A program made the position numbers and the translations under genes. Of a stretch of 23,791 nt of DNA, positions 1 to 8,249 are shown in pieces. The DNA is from CAYTAP01 sp964435775 (lineage in GTDB: Bacteria; Planctomycetota; Phycisphaerae; Tepidisphaerales; Tepidisphaeraceae). The notes under the pieces were generated by a model. That model made no database searches, had not been told where the DNA came from, and was given only the letters and a program-made list of their open reading frames with translations. How positions within the stretch are numbered: position 1 is the first letter of the stretch; the number at the start of each line of letters is the position of its first letter. The stretch lies in the NCBI GenBank assembly GCA_964435775.1, contig CAYTAP010000058.1, positions 1-23,791 on the forward strand, given 5' to 3'.

Positions 1-14
1 CTAACAATACCTCT

Positions 15-431
15 ATGAGCCGGATTTTAGTGGCCGTCTGCAGTCCCTGGGCCGCCGAGAATGTGGTGAATCCTCTTTCGGAGCTGGCCAAGCGCCTCAG
101 CGCCGAGGTTCTCGTCGTGCATGTATCGCGCCCAAGCGGCGGACAGATGCGCGAGCAGGAGCAGGCCGACGGGGAGGCCGCCATCAGTTTCCTCCGCGAG
201 AAACTTCAGGAGCGCAGCGTGGCGGTGCAGACGCTGTTGATGTTCAGCGATGACATCGCACGGGCGCTGCTCAATACGGCCATCGAGCGCGAGGTGACGC
301 TGATTTGCCTGGGGTTGACCGGCAAGAACGTTTTCGCGCGTCTGCTGGCGGGCAACGTGCCGGTGGAGCTGATCAAGAACACCAAGATTCCGGTCCTGCT
401 GTTTCCGCCGGACTGGGACGGGGGAATCTGA
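15..431 (+). CDS. Universal stress protein (UspA family)
   Basis: Small cytoplasmic protein of 138 residues, the usual length of a single UspA domain. It opens with the beta-strand typical of the family (SRILVAVCSPW) and has a second hydrophobic strand near 31-37. Near the C-terminus it carries the ATP-binding pattern G-x2-G-x9-G-(S/T/N): Gly100, Gly103, Gly113 and Asn114, followed by the last strand (IPVLLF). ATP-binding Usp proteins act in stress survival and signalling; the exact role here cannot be read from sequence. Only 14 bases precede the ATG, so its ribosome binding site and promoter cannot be judged. The next gene starts 52 bases downstream on the same strand, so the two may be co-transcribed. 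Confidence 0.88.
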   Translation: MSRILVAVCSPWAAENVVNPLSELAKRLSAEVLVVHVSRPSGGQMREQEQADGEAAISFLREKLQERSVAVQTLLMFSDDIARALLNTAIEREVTLICLGLTGKNVFARLLAGNVPVELIKNTKIPVLLFPPDWDGGI

Positions 432-483
432 CATCCCCGGTGCATCTCCCACTGTTCTGTCCTCCATTTTATAAGGAAAAGTC

Positions 484-2754
484 ATGGGTGAGCGGTATTC
501 CTGGGTATTTCCCGTGGCGCGGGTGCATGCCGGCATTTTGATGGGCAACGCCCGCATGGGGGTGATGGTCTGGGGGAGCGGGAACACGCTGCGGCTGACG
601 CTCGGACGGGCGGATTTGTGGGATCATCGCGGGGGGAAAAGCTGGACCAGCGAGATGACCTACCCGCGGATTCGCGCCCTGCTGGAGGCGAAGGATGAGG
701 AGGGTTTGCGCCGGATCTTTGAAGGCGGTCCGCCGCCGACCGGCGCGCCGAAGAATCCGAGCATCATGCCGGTGGGGCGGTTTGAACTCAGCTTCCCGGA
801 TCACACGGAGTTGACGGCCGGCACGCTGGATGTGGACACCGGCGAAGTGCTCATCACGCTGCGGCGAGGCGGCGCGCGGCTGAAGGTCAAGCTGACGCTG
901 TCGATGGACGCCGATCTGCTCCATGTGGAGCTTCCCCGCGAGACGGCGGTTCGCATCGCATCAGTCCCGGCGTGGCAGGGGTCCAAGCCATATCTGGAGA
1001 GTATTTCATTCACGCCGCCGAGGTTGATGGATGACAAGCCGGCGAAAACGGTTGGCTGGGTGCAGGAGATGCCGGCCGATCCGCCGGCGGTGGCGCTGTG
1101 CCGGCGCGAGGGGGATGGGCTCTGGATCACGGTGCGGCATTCGGTGGCGGCGATCGCCAACCCCGTGCAGGCGGCGGCGAAGCTGCTGGAACAAGCCATC
1201 GCCGACGGCGCCGAGACGCTGCATCATCAAAGTACGCAGTGGTGGAAGAGCTATTGGAAAACCGTTCCGCAGATTGAGATTCCCAATGAACGGCTGAGCT
1301 TCATCTATCGCTATGGCATGTACAAGTTTGCGGGATTGACCAGCCCGCGGGGCGTCGCCGCGACGCTGCAGGGGCCTTGGATCGAGGATTACCAGGTGCC
1401 GCCGTGGGGAAGCGACTATCACTTCAACATCAACGTGCAGATGTGCTATTGGCCGGCGTATCAGGGGAACAAGCTTGAGCATCTCAAGCCGCTGTTTGAG
1501 ATGGTGTGGGGCTGGCGCGACAAGCTGCGGGAAAACGCGAGGCTGTTCGCGGGAGTGGAGGATGGGCTGATGCTGCCACACTCCGTGGATGACCGGTGCG
1601 ACACGATCGGCGGGTTCTGGTCGGGTACGGTCGATCATGCCTGCACCGCGTGGGTGGCGAAGATGATGTTCGATTTCTGGCTGTACGGCGGCGACGACGC
1701 CGACAACACGTTTCTTCGCGAGCGCGCCATGCCCTTTATGAAAGGCGCGATGCGCGTCTATGAGGCGATGCTGGAGAAGGAGAAGGAGGGGGAGGGGTAT
1801 GTGTTGCCGGTGAGCGTGTCGCCGGAATATCGCGCGGCGCAGATGAACGCCTGGGGGCGCAACGCCAGCTTTCAAGTGGGGTGCATTCACTGGCTGATCG
1901 AATCGCTTCTGCATGCGGCGAATGTGCTGAAGCAAACGCCCGAGCCGCAGTGGCTGGAGATCCAGCGGGGCTTGCCGAAGGCATGTGTTGGGAAAGTGAA
2001 CGGGCGCGAGATGATCATGCTTTGGGAGGGGACGCCGCTGGAGGAATCGCACCGCCATCACAGCCACTGGGCGGGGTTGTATCCGTGGGATGTGATTGAC
2101 CTGGAGGATGCGAGATGGAAGGAGATTGTTCGCAACACCTATGACTGGTGGAACCGCCAGGGGATGGGGCTTTGGAGCGGGTGGTGCGTGCCGTGGGCGG
2201 CGATGCTCCACACGCGGGTGGGCAGCGCGGAAATGACCGAGGCGCTGTTGGAATACTGGGAACGGGTCTTCACCAACGAAGGCCACGGCACCCTGCACGA
2301 TTCCAACATTTTCAAACGCACGTTGGAGGCGCCGCGAAAGCGCCCGCCGGAGGTGCCATTCGCCGGCAAGTGGGGTCATGGTGAGATCATGCAGATTGAG
2401 GCGGGCATGGCCGCGACGGCGGCGATTCTCGATTCGCTCGTGCAGGTGCGTCGCGGGGTTCACCATTTATTCGCCGGTGCCCCGGCCTGGTGGCGACGGT
2501 CGGCATTCCAAAAGATACGCACCGAAGGCGGATTCCTCGTCTCGGCGTCATTGCGCGACGGCGTGGCGCGCGCTGCGGAAATCGAGGCGACGCGGGCAGG
2601 CGTCTTCCGCCTGAAGTGGCCGGGACAGGCGCGGATCATCCGTGGGAACCAGTCGATCCAACTGGCGAGCGACAAAATCGAAATCACGATGGAAGCCGGA
2701 GAGCGGGTGGCGATCACGCACCCCTCGCATGATGGGGATTCGGCGGACGATTGA
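484..2754 (+). CDS. GH95-like glycoside hydrolase (alpha-L-fucosidase family fold)
   Basis: Protein of 756 residues with the GH95 order: an N-terminal beta domain (GNARMGVMVWG at 21-31, the family's GNGRLGAMVFG-like block), an (alpha/alpha)6 barrel and a C-terminal beta domain. Barrel hallmarks are PPWGSDYHFNINVQM (306-320), SPE (446-448), HRHHSHWAGLYP (523-534) and WSGWCVPWAAML (564-575). By comparison with 1,2-alpha-L-fucosidases, Asn315/Asn317 and Glu448 would be the active-site Asn pair and the acid. The block normally reading QIDGNFG is QIEAGMAA here (637-644), so an acidic residue is kept as Glu but the surroundings differ; fucose specificity is therefore unproven. No signal peptide is visible, suggesting a cytoplasmic enzyme acting on imported oligosaccharide. 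AAGGA at 473-477, 6 bases before the ATG, supports the start. Confidence 0.75.
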   Translation: MGERYSWVFPVARVHAGILMGNARMGVMVWGSGNTLRLTLGRADLWDHRGGKSWTSEMTYPRIRALLEAKDEEGLRRIFEGGPPPTGAPKNPSIMPVGRFELSFPDHTELTAGTLDVDTGEVLITLRRGGARLKVKLTLSMDADLLHVELPRETAVRIASVPAWQGSKPYLESISFTPPRLMDDKPAKTVGWVQEMPADPPAVALCRREGDGLWITVRHSVAAIANPVQAAAKLLEQAIADGAETLHHQSTQWWKSYWKTVPQIEIPNERLSFIYRYGMYKFAGLTSPRGVAATLQGPWIEDYQVPPWGSDYHFNINVQMCYWPAYQGNKLEHLKPLFEMVWGWRDKLRENARLFAGVEDGLMLPHSVDDRCDTIGGFWSGTVDHACTAWVAKMMFDFWLYGGDDADNTFLRERAMPFMKGAMRVYEAMLEKEKEGEGYVLPVSVSPEYRAAQMNAWGRNASFQVGCIHWLIESLLHAANVLKQTPEPQWLEIQRGLPKACVGKVNGREMIMLWEGTPLEESHRHHSHWAGLYPWDVIDLEDARWKEIVRNTYDWWNRQGMGLWSGWCVPWAAMLHTRVGSAEMTEALLEYWERVFTNEGHGTLHDSNIFKRTLEAPRKRPPEVPFAGKWGHGEIMQIEAGMAATAAILDSLVQVRRGVHHLFAGAPAWWRRSAFQKIRTEGGFLVSASLRDGVARAAEIEATRAGVFRLKWPGQARIIRGNQSIQLASDKIEITMEAGERVAITHPSHDGDSADD

Positions 2755-2872
2755 TCCATCCGGCGCTGGAAAAATGGAAACCGCGCTGCACGGACGCTGC
2801 AATCGGCGGGCGATCGGAGTCTTTTGGAGTCTCGACCTGTCTCAAACGATCAATTGGCGGATCAAACGAAAA

Positions 2873-2910
2873 CGCCTGATTTTCCGGCGGAAAATGCGGA
2901 AAATCAGGCG
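2873..2910 (-). terminator. Rho-independent terminator of tRNA-Phe
   Basis: Perfect 13-bp inverted repeat (arms 2873-2885 and 2898-2910) with a 12-nt loop, beginning 10 bases past the 3' end of the tRNA on the minus strand. On that strand the stem is followed directly by TTTTCGTTT, the expected U-rich tail. On the plus strand there is no T-run after the stem, so it is not a good terminator for the upstream glycosidase gene. The 118 bases between that gene and the hairpin show nothing else I can identify. Confidence 0.85.
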
Positions 2911-2918
2911 ATTTCGAA

Positions 2919-2993
<75 letters not shown>

Positions 2994-3006
2994 GGACAGC
3001 GGGGTG

Positions 3007-3034
3007 ATTTTATGGACCCCGGCGGGATTTGCAA
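3007..3034 (-). promoter_or_regulatory. Sigma70-type promoter of tRNA-Phe
   Basis: On the minus strand, TTGCAA (3029-3034) and TAAAAT (3007-3012) are separated by 16 bases, matching the -35/-10 consensus at 4 of 6 and 5 of 6 positions. The predicted start is about 7 bases upstream of the mature tRNA 5' end. Just upstream, at 3037-3054, lies a perfect 7-bp stem with a GGTG loop. It could end transcription from the HtrA operon arriving from the right, although it lacks a T-run. Confidence 0.6.
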
Positions 3035-3126
3035 GCGGCGGATGGTGATCCGCCCATGCGATTGGTTGATACGTTCCTTCGGCACAATTCCACAATTCGA
3101 GTTGGCGATATAATCCGCCGGCGCGA

Positions 3127-4623
3127 TCACTGTGGCGGTTCGATGCGGATCACTTCCGTGTTGGCGTCGCGCTTGACGACCATGACGACGGCCTGTTTGG
3201 GGTGGTCCTTGCGGAATTCCTCGTATGATTTTTTGAACTCATCGACATCCGTGACGGCCTGGCCGTTCAGTTCGGTGATCAGGTCGTTGCCTTTGAGCTT
3301 GCCGCTGTCGGCCGAGCTTTGCGGTTTGACCCAACTGACGAGCACACCTTTCTGGTCGGCGGGGAGTTTGCGGATGTAGGTATCGGAAAAGACGATCTCG
3401 CGGACGCTGAAACCGAGGTCCTCCGCGAAAAAGCGTTCGGCGAGATTGGCGCGCTTGGGCTGTTTCTCCAGGGTGACGGTGATGTCCTTCAGCGGTTTAT
3501 CCTTGTCGGTCATCACGGAAAAGGTCACTTTGTCCCCCACATGCATGCGCAGGAGGTTGCGGCTGAGGATTGCGGATACATCGTCCGGTTCATCCCCACG
3601 TTCGAGGGGCTTGCCGTTCATCTTCACAATGATCATGCCGCGTTTGAAGCCGGCTTTGTCGCCGGCCGCGCCCGGGACGATGTCGCCAACCTGAACGGCG
3701 GGTTGGTTGGTCAGGTCGAAGAATTCAGCGACATCCTTGTTCAAGCCGGTGAGTTGCGCGATGCCAACCCAGGGGAGCTCAAGGGGGTGTCCGACGGTGG
3801 GCGGATTTTTCAGACTGAGGGCGAAATACTCCGTGGGGACAAAAAAATTGGGGGGGCTGTTGATCGCGCTCAGTGAGTTGCGGGGGTCATTCAGGAATAC
3901 GCTCTGGTCGGTCTGGGCGCCGACGAAGCCGATGGCCGCGCCGGAGGAATTGAAAACCGGCGAGCCAATGGCGGCCAGGCTGCCGCTGGTCACCAGCACC
4001 CAGGGGATGCTCCCGCGAAGCCTGGCGCCGACCAGGCCCTCGGTGTAGTAGCTGCGATAACCGCCGGCCTTGGGAAGAATGCCGATCGAGATGATCTCCT
4101 GCCCGACTGCGACGGACTGATCGACAAAATGCACCGGTTTCCAAACGTGTTTGGATTTGGCGTCTTCCGACTTCATGGGTTGAATGAATGCCACGTTGGA
4201 TCGCTCATCGCGACCAACGAGAATCGCGTCGATCTCCTCATCATCCACGTTCAATTTCGGGACAATAATTTTGAAATCCTTCATCTGGGCGTCGGGGATG
4301 CGCTCATCGACGAGGTTGATGGGCACCATGACAAGCCCGTCGCTGTTGACGACGACGCCGGCGCCGATGAGCTCCTGCCGGCCTCGCTCGGAGTCCCAGG
4401 TGTATTTCACGGCCACGAGGGACGGCGTGATCGAGTCATACAGTTGTCGGGCGCGGGCAGACGGCGCGATCGCGCTCGCGGCTTTGGCGGGCGCGGGCGA
4501 TTGTTTGGCGACGGGTGTTTGTTTGACCGCGGGCGGGCGCGTCGTCGGCTGGGTGGCAGGGGCGGCCAACGCGGCGTTGGCGGTGACGAAGAGCAGGATC
4601 AGTCCGAGTGTTGCGATTCGCAT
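3127..4623 (-). CDS. Catalytically dead HtrA-like protein (degenerate trypsin fold plus two PDZ domains)
   Basis: 498-residue exported protein: signal peptide at 1-20 (ends ANAALA-A), Pro/Thr/Ala-rich linker (21-55), HtrA-type trypsin fold (about 60-270), PDZ1 (about 283-385) and PDZ2 (about 400-495). All three catalytic positions are replaced. Where HtrA has the TNxHV block this reads VPINLV (Asn103 for His); where it has GTDLAV it reads RSNVAF (Asn143 for Asp); where it has GNSGGP it reads AAIGSP (Ile219 for Ser). The fold, strands and PDZ domains are otherwise well kept, so the gene is under selection and not decaying. It follows the active HtrA by 71 bases in the same operon, with its own GGAG 8 bases before the ATG. 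Likely roles are substrate binding, chaperoning or regulation of the active partner in the periplasm; this is inference. Confidence 0.85.
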   Translation of the reverse strand: MRIATLGLILLFVTANAALAAPATQPTTRPPAVKQTPVAKQSPAPAKAASAIAPSARARQLYDSITPSLVAVKYTWDSERGRQELIGAGVVVNSDGLVMVPINLVDERIPDAQMKDFKIIVPKLNVDDEEIDAILVGRDERSNVAFIQPMKSEDAKSKHVWKPVHFVDQSVAVGQEIISIGILPKAGGYRSYYTEGLVGARLRGSIPWVLVTSGSLAAIGSPVFNSSGAAIGFVGAQTDQSVFLNDPRNSLSAINSPPNFFVPTEYFALSLKNPPTVGHPLELPWVGIAQLTGLNKDVAEFFDLTNQPAVQVGDIVPGAAGDKAGFKRGMIIVKMNGKPLERGDEPDDVSAILSRNLLRMHVGDKVTFSVMTDKDKPLKDITVTLEKQPKRANLAERFFAEDLGFSVREIVFSDTYIRKLPADQKGVLVSWVKPQSSADSGKLKGNDLITELNGQAVTDVDEFKKSYEEFRKDHPKQAVVMVVKRDANTEVIRIEPPQ

Positions 4624-4694
4624 TGAAGTCTCCGATGGTCACATGAGGAACAAACGCGTCCGGCGTGTCGTATTCCTGAAGACGCCTGTCCCGA

Positions 4695-6302
4695 TCAGGA
4701 TGGTTTGGCGGGCTTGGATGGCTGGGTTGCCCGTTGGGTTGCCGGCCGCGCGGCGCCAGCCTTGGCGTTGTCATCCGATGCCTGCGAGGCGTAGTCGATT
4801 TTCAGGACGGCCGACTGGATGCCGCGCCCGCGCTGAATCTCCAGTAGCACGATTTTGTCCTTCCGCTTGACCGACTCGTTGAACAGCTTGTTCATTTCAT
4901 CGAGATCGGTGACGGGCTGGCGATTGACCGAACGAATCACGTCGCCGGCCGTCAGCTCCGCCTTGGCGGCCGGATAACCGCGACTGAGCGTGGTGACGAC
5001 GACGCCGAGGCTGTCGTCGAGCTGGTTTTCATTGGCGTAGGCACGTGTGACATCGCGCACGGACAGGCCCCAGGTCTTGAGTTCCTGCTCCTCCCCGACG
5101 GCGCCTTCGAGTTTTTCGGTCTTCATCGTGAGGTGAAGGATTTTGGAAGACTTCCCTCGTCCGCGTTGCAGCGTGAGCTTCACCTCGGAGCCGATGGGAA
5201 GATGCGCGATGAGCTTGCGGGCCGGGGCGATTTGCTCCGGGAATCGCACATCGATGGGCTTGTCGTTGAGATCGAGAAGAATGTCCTGCGTGCGAACTCC
5301 GGCCTTTTCCGCGACTGATCCGCGGGCGACGCTGTTGATCAGCACGCCCTTGTCGATGTCGATGTTGTAAAAGGTTTCCAGATCCTGCATCGGCTTGAGA
5401 TCAAGCCCAAGGTCGCTTCGCAAAACCCTTCCCTTTTTGTCCGGCGTCGCGGAGGCGAGGATTTCCGAGATGACCAGCTTGGCGGTGTCGATGGGGACGG
5501 CGAAGTTGAGGTTTTGTCCGCCGCCGCGTGTGTTGATGCCGACGACCTTGCCGGTGAGATCGACGAGCGGGCCGCCGGAGTTGCCGGGATTGATCGGCGT
5601 GTCCATCTGAATCCAGTTGTTGAACTCGCCGGTCTCGTATTCATCGATCGTCATGCGGGTTGGATAAAACGTGCGCTCGTTGTTGGAGACGACTCCGAGC
5701 GTCATCGTCCTTGCCAATCCGAATGGTGTGCCGACCGCCATCACATCCTGTCCTGGAACCAGCGTCTTGGATTCACCGAGCGCCGCATAGCGAAAGCCGA
5801 TCTTCTTCTGGCGAATCTCATCGATGCCCATCCGAATGACCGCCAGGTCCGTCCCGTGGTCGTCGCCGATCCGCTTGGCCGGGTCGCGCTCCGTGTTGGG
5901 GAGCGTGACGAACAGCTCGGCCGTCCGTCCGGCGACGTGGTAGTTGGTCAGGATGTGACCCTCTTCGTCGATAATGACGCCCGAGCCGATTCCCCTACGA
6001 AGCGTGCGCTTGCCGTCGGCGTAGATTTCCTGCGCGACGTCGATCCGCACGACGGCGGGGAAGATCATGTTCGTCACGCGGACCACCGCTTCAGGTGTTG
6101 CGGCGGGGAACGGACTCCTGGCGACGCGTGGGGGTTCATCCGCCCGACCGGCGGGCATCAGCGAGGTCGTGTTTCCGCCTTGCTCATCGGCCGTCGTCGT
6201 CGCAACTCCTTGCTGCGGCGCGCTGGCGCACGCGGCGGCGAGGATGGCCGACAAACCAAGACCACAAATCGTCACAGCACGTCGAACGCCGGTGTTGTTC
6301 AT
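4695..6302 (-). CDS. HtrA/Deg-family serine endopeptidase with two PDZ domains
   Basis: 535-residue envelope protease. The N-terminus has a hydrophobic export signal with a possible, non-ideal lipobox ending at Cys25, then a low-complexity linker. The trypsin-like domain (about 75-285) carries an intact triad: His122 in TNYHVA, Asp152 in GTDLAVI and Ser242 in NPGNSGGPLV. PDZ1 spans about 300-395 and PDZ2 about 405-505; the C-terminus is a Thr/Gln/Ala/Pro tail. DegP/DegQ-like enzymes degrade or refold damaged exported proteins. It is the first gene of an operon whose second gene is a catalytically dead paralogue. The chosen ATG has no strong Shine-Dalgarno site, so a slightly different start is possible. 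Confidence 0.92.
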   Translation of the reverse strand: MNNTGVRRAVTICGLGLSAILAAACASAPQQGVATTTADEQGGNTTSLMPAGRADEPPRVARSPFPAATPEAVVRVTNMIFPAVVRIDVAQEIYADGKRTLRRGIGSGVIIDEEGHILTNYHVAGRTAELFVTLPNTERDPAKRIGDDHGTDLAVIRMGIDEIRQKKIGFRYAALGESKTLVPGQDVMAVGTPFGLARTMTLGVVSNNERTFYPTRMTIDEYETGEFNNWIQMDTPINPGNSGGPLVDLTGKVVGINTRGGGQNLNFAVPIDTAKLVISEILASATPDKKGRVLRSDLGLDLKPMQDLETFYNIDIDKGVLINSVARGSVAEKAGVRTQDILLDLNDKPIDVRFPEQIAPARKLIAHLPIGSEVKLTLQRGRGKSSKILHLTMKTEKLEGAVGEEQELKTWGLSVRDVTRAYANENQLDDSLGVVVTTLSRGYPAAKAELTAGDVIRSVNRQPVTDLDEMNKLFNESVKRKDKIVLLEIQRGRGIQSAVLKIDYASQASDDNAKAGAARPATQRATQPSKPAKPS

Positions 6303-6427
6303 TCAGGTTGCTCGCTCTCGCCCGGGAGGGGCATCGTTGAAAGGCGCAATTGGCCGTGGACTGGTGGACGACAATCCCTGCGGCCGCCAAGCGCATAAAA
6401 TCCCATGTGTCGGTAAGATGCCCGAAT

Positions 6428-6447
6428 CCAGTTGAAGCCGCAACTGG
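6428..6447. promoter_or_regulatory. Inverted repeat in the divergent htrA / GH28 intergenic region
   Basis: CCAGTTG and CAACTGG form a perfect 7-bp inverted repeat around a 6-base centre. Flanking AATC/GATT bases extend it to about 10 bp if one G is bulged. It lies in the 227-base space between two divergently transcribed genes, where an operator serving either side would sit. I could not place convincing -35/-10 boxes for either gene here. Confidence 0.35.
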
Positions 6448-6529
6448 GATTGTCCAATTTATCGTGGCCGGTTCGTCGCCAGCGTGGTTGCGACACCGCG
6501 GCGTGGGATGGATCGTGTGGAGAGCGTTG

Positions 6530-8083
6530 ATGGCATCAGAAAAGTCAGTTGGATCATCGATTGGGAACGCAGTCATTTTCAATGTGCGCGAGTTTGGAGC
6601 GCGGGGCAACGGATCGCATGCCTCCACGGCGATTCAAGCGGCGCTGGATGCGTGCGGCGCGGCCGGCGGGGGGATGGTGTATGTGCCGCCGGGGCGGTAC
6701 CTGGTGGGAACGCTGCACCTGCGGTCGCATGTGCGGTTTTTCCTCGAAGGGGGCGCGGTGCTCGCGGCATCGCGGGAGCTGGCGGATTACCCGCTCATCA
6801 AGAACCGCCCGCACGGCGACCTGGGTGAACCGGCGGTCCTCTATGGCGAGGACCTGACCAACATCACGATCGAGGGGCGCGGGATGATCGACGGGCAATG
6901 TCCGCCGCACAATTATCCCCAGCCCATCCCGCTGCGGGATGCGGTGGTCATGGCGCGGCATAAGGATTTGGAATCCCGCGGCATCCGCCATGAGTATCCG
7001 ATCCCCGTTCAGCCGCGCCCAAAGATGATCCGGCTGCTCCGCTGCACGGATGTGCGGATCACCGGCATTCACCTGGACAACGGCCCGTTCTGGAACATTC
7101 ACCCGTGGGGTTGTCGTCGGGTGGTCATCGACGGGATCACGATCACCGCCAACCGCGCGCATGGCGTCAACAGCGATGGGATCGATCCCGACTCGTGCGA
7201 GGACGTGCATATTTCCAATTGCACGATCAACACCGGGGACGACGCGATCGTGTTGTGGGCATCGGAGTTCGAGGGAGAGCGCCGTCCGTGCCGGAACATC
7301 ACGATCACCAACTGCCGGCTCTCCAGCACCTCCAGCGCGTTCAAGTTATGCGAGGTCAATGAGGGGGGAATCGATCATGTCACGCTTTCCAACTGCGTGC
7401 TGCGGGATTCCAACCGGGGCATCTACATCGGCATCAGCCACGGGGGGAGCGTGCGGAATGTGCTGATCAGCGACGTGCTGATCGAATGCACCCGGCACGA
7501 CTGGTTCTGGTGGGGCGAGGGGGATCCGTTTTATTTCATGCTCGGCGACAAGCCCGGGTTGATCGAGAACGTCGTGTTGCGGAACATCATCGCGAGAGGA
7601 AGGGGGACGAGCCTGGTTGAAGGGTCGGCGGCGTATCCCCTGACGAACATCACGTTTGAAAACATACGTTTGGAGTTCTGCGTCGATCCCCAGGTGGATT
7701 ATGTGCAACGGGGGCGCGAGGCGATCGCCTTTCGCCACGCGCGGAATCTCGTGCTTCGCAACGTGTCGGTTCATTGGGATGAGCCCGATCCATCGAAATA
7801 TAACCTGCCCATCCTTCTGGAGAACATCGATGGGTTGACGCTTGACAACATCACCGCGCAGGCGGCCGACCCCGCGTCATCAATACCGGCGCTGGACCTG
7901 GTGAATGTGTCGGATGCGACGATTCGCCATTGTGTCGCACCGTCGGGGACCAACGTGTTCCTGCGCCTCAGCGGGGATGAAACAAGCGAAATCCGGCTCG
8001 GCCACAATTTTCTCGACCGGGCGGCGTCGCCCCTGGTCGCCGAACCGCGCGAGTTGGAGGCGCGGGTGCTGCGGGATCGGTGA
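6530..8083 (+). CDS. GH28-fold right-handed beta-helix glycosidase (pectinase-like)
   Basis: 517 residues from the ATG at 6530, chosen because GGAGAG lies 5 bases upstream; the same frame stays open back to 6350 but those codons look non-coding. It opens with VREFGARGNG and an Ala/Gly-rich helix (TAIQAALDACGAAGGG), the standard start of pectin-lyase-fold proteins, then repeating beta-helix coils (NITITNC, VTLSNCVL, VRNVLISDV). The acidic GH28 core is present: NSDG (Asp216) and TGDD (Asp237, Asp238). The later GHG motif reads SSTSSAF, and the RIK motif reads RGIYIG, so the His and the Arg/Lys that grip galacturonate are missing. The substrate is therefore probably not plain polygalacturonate. 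No signal peptide is visible, as for the GH95-like enzyme at the left end. Confidence 0.8.
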   Translation: MASEKSVGSSIGNAVIFNVREFGARGNGSHASTAIQAALDACGAAGGGMVYVPPGRYLVGTLHLRSHVRFFLEGGAVLAASRELADYPLIKNRPHGDLGEPAVLYGEDLTNITIEGRGMIDGQCPPHNYPQPIPLRDAVVMARHKDLESRGIRHEYPIPVQPRPKMIRLLRCTDVRITGIHLDNGPFWNIHPWGCRRVVIDGITITANRAHGVNSDGIDPDSCEDVHISNCTINTGDDAIVLWASEFEGERRPCRNITITNCRLSSTSSAFKLCEVNEGGIDHVTLSNCVLRDSNRGIYIGISHGGSVRNVLISDVLIECTRHDWFWWGEGDPFYFMLGDKPGLIENVVLRNIIARGRGTSLVEGSAAYPLTNITFENIRLEFCVDPQVDYVQRGREAIAFRHARNLVLRNVSVHWDEPDPSKYNLPILLENIDGLTLDNITAQAADPASSIPALDLVNVSDATIRHCVAPSGTNVFLRLSGDETSEIRLGHNFLDRAASPLVAEPRELEARVLRDR

Positions 8084-8249
8084 AATGATTGAACAGGGCG
8101 ACACGGTCATTTGCGGACGACACGCGTCGGAATAATTTTCTTTGCGGGCCATGGCGTCAGGGGTAAACTGCGTCCTGGCCGTGTCGGCGGAAAGTCATCT
8201 CCTTCGCGCCGCCGAAATGTCTTCGAAGGTTCCTTCGGAGGATCGCGCG

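Noticed and set aside
1006..2466. Minus-strand open frame of 486 codons inside the GH95-like gene
   Set aside because: Antisense shadow with a His/Arg/Pro-rich, low-complexity translation and no ribosome site; the plus-strand gene has clear family motifs throughout.
3109..3114. TATAAT on the plus strand just right of the tRNA promoter
   Set aside because: It would drive transcription antisense to the HtrA-like gene, there is no matching -35 box, and it sits inside a weak GGCG/CGCC repeat; probably chance.
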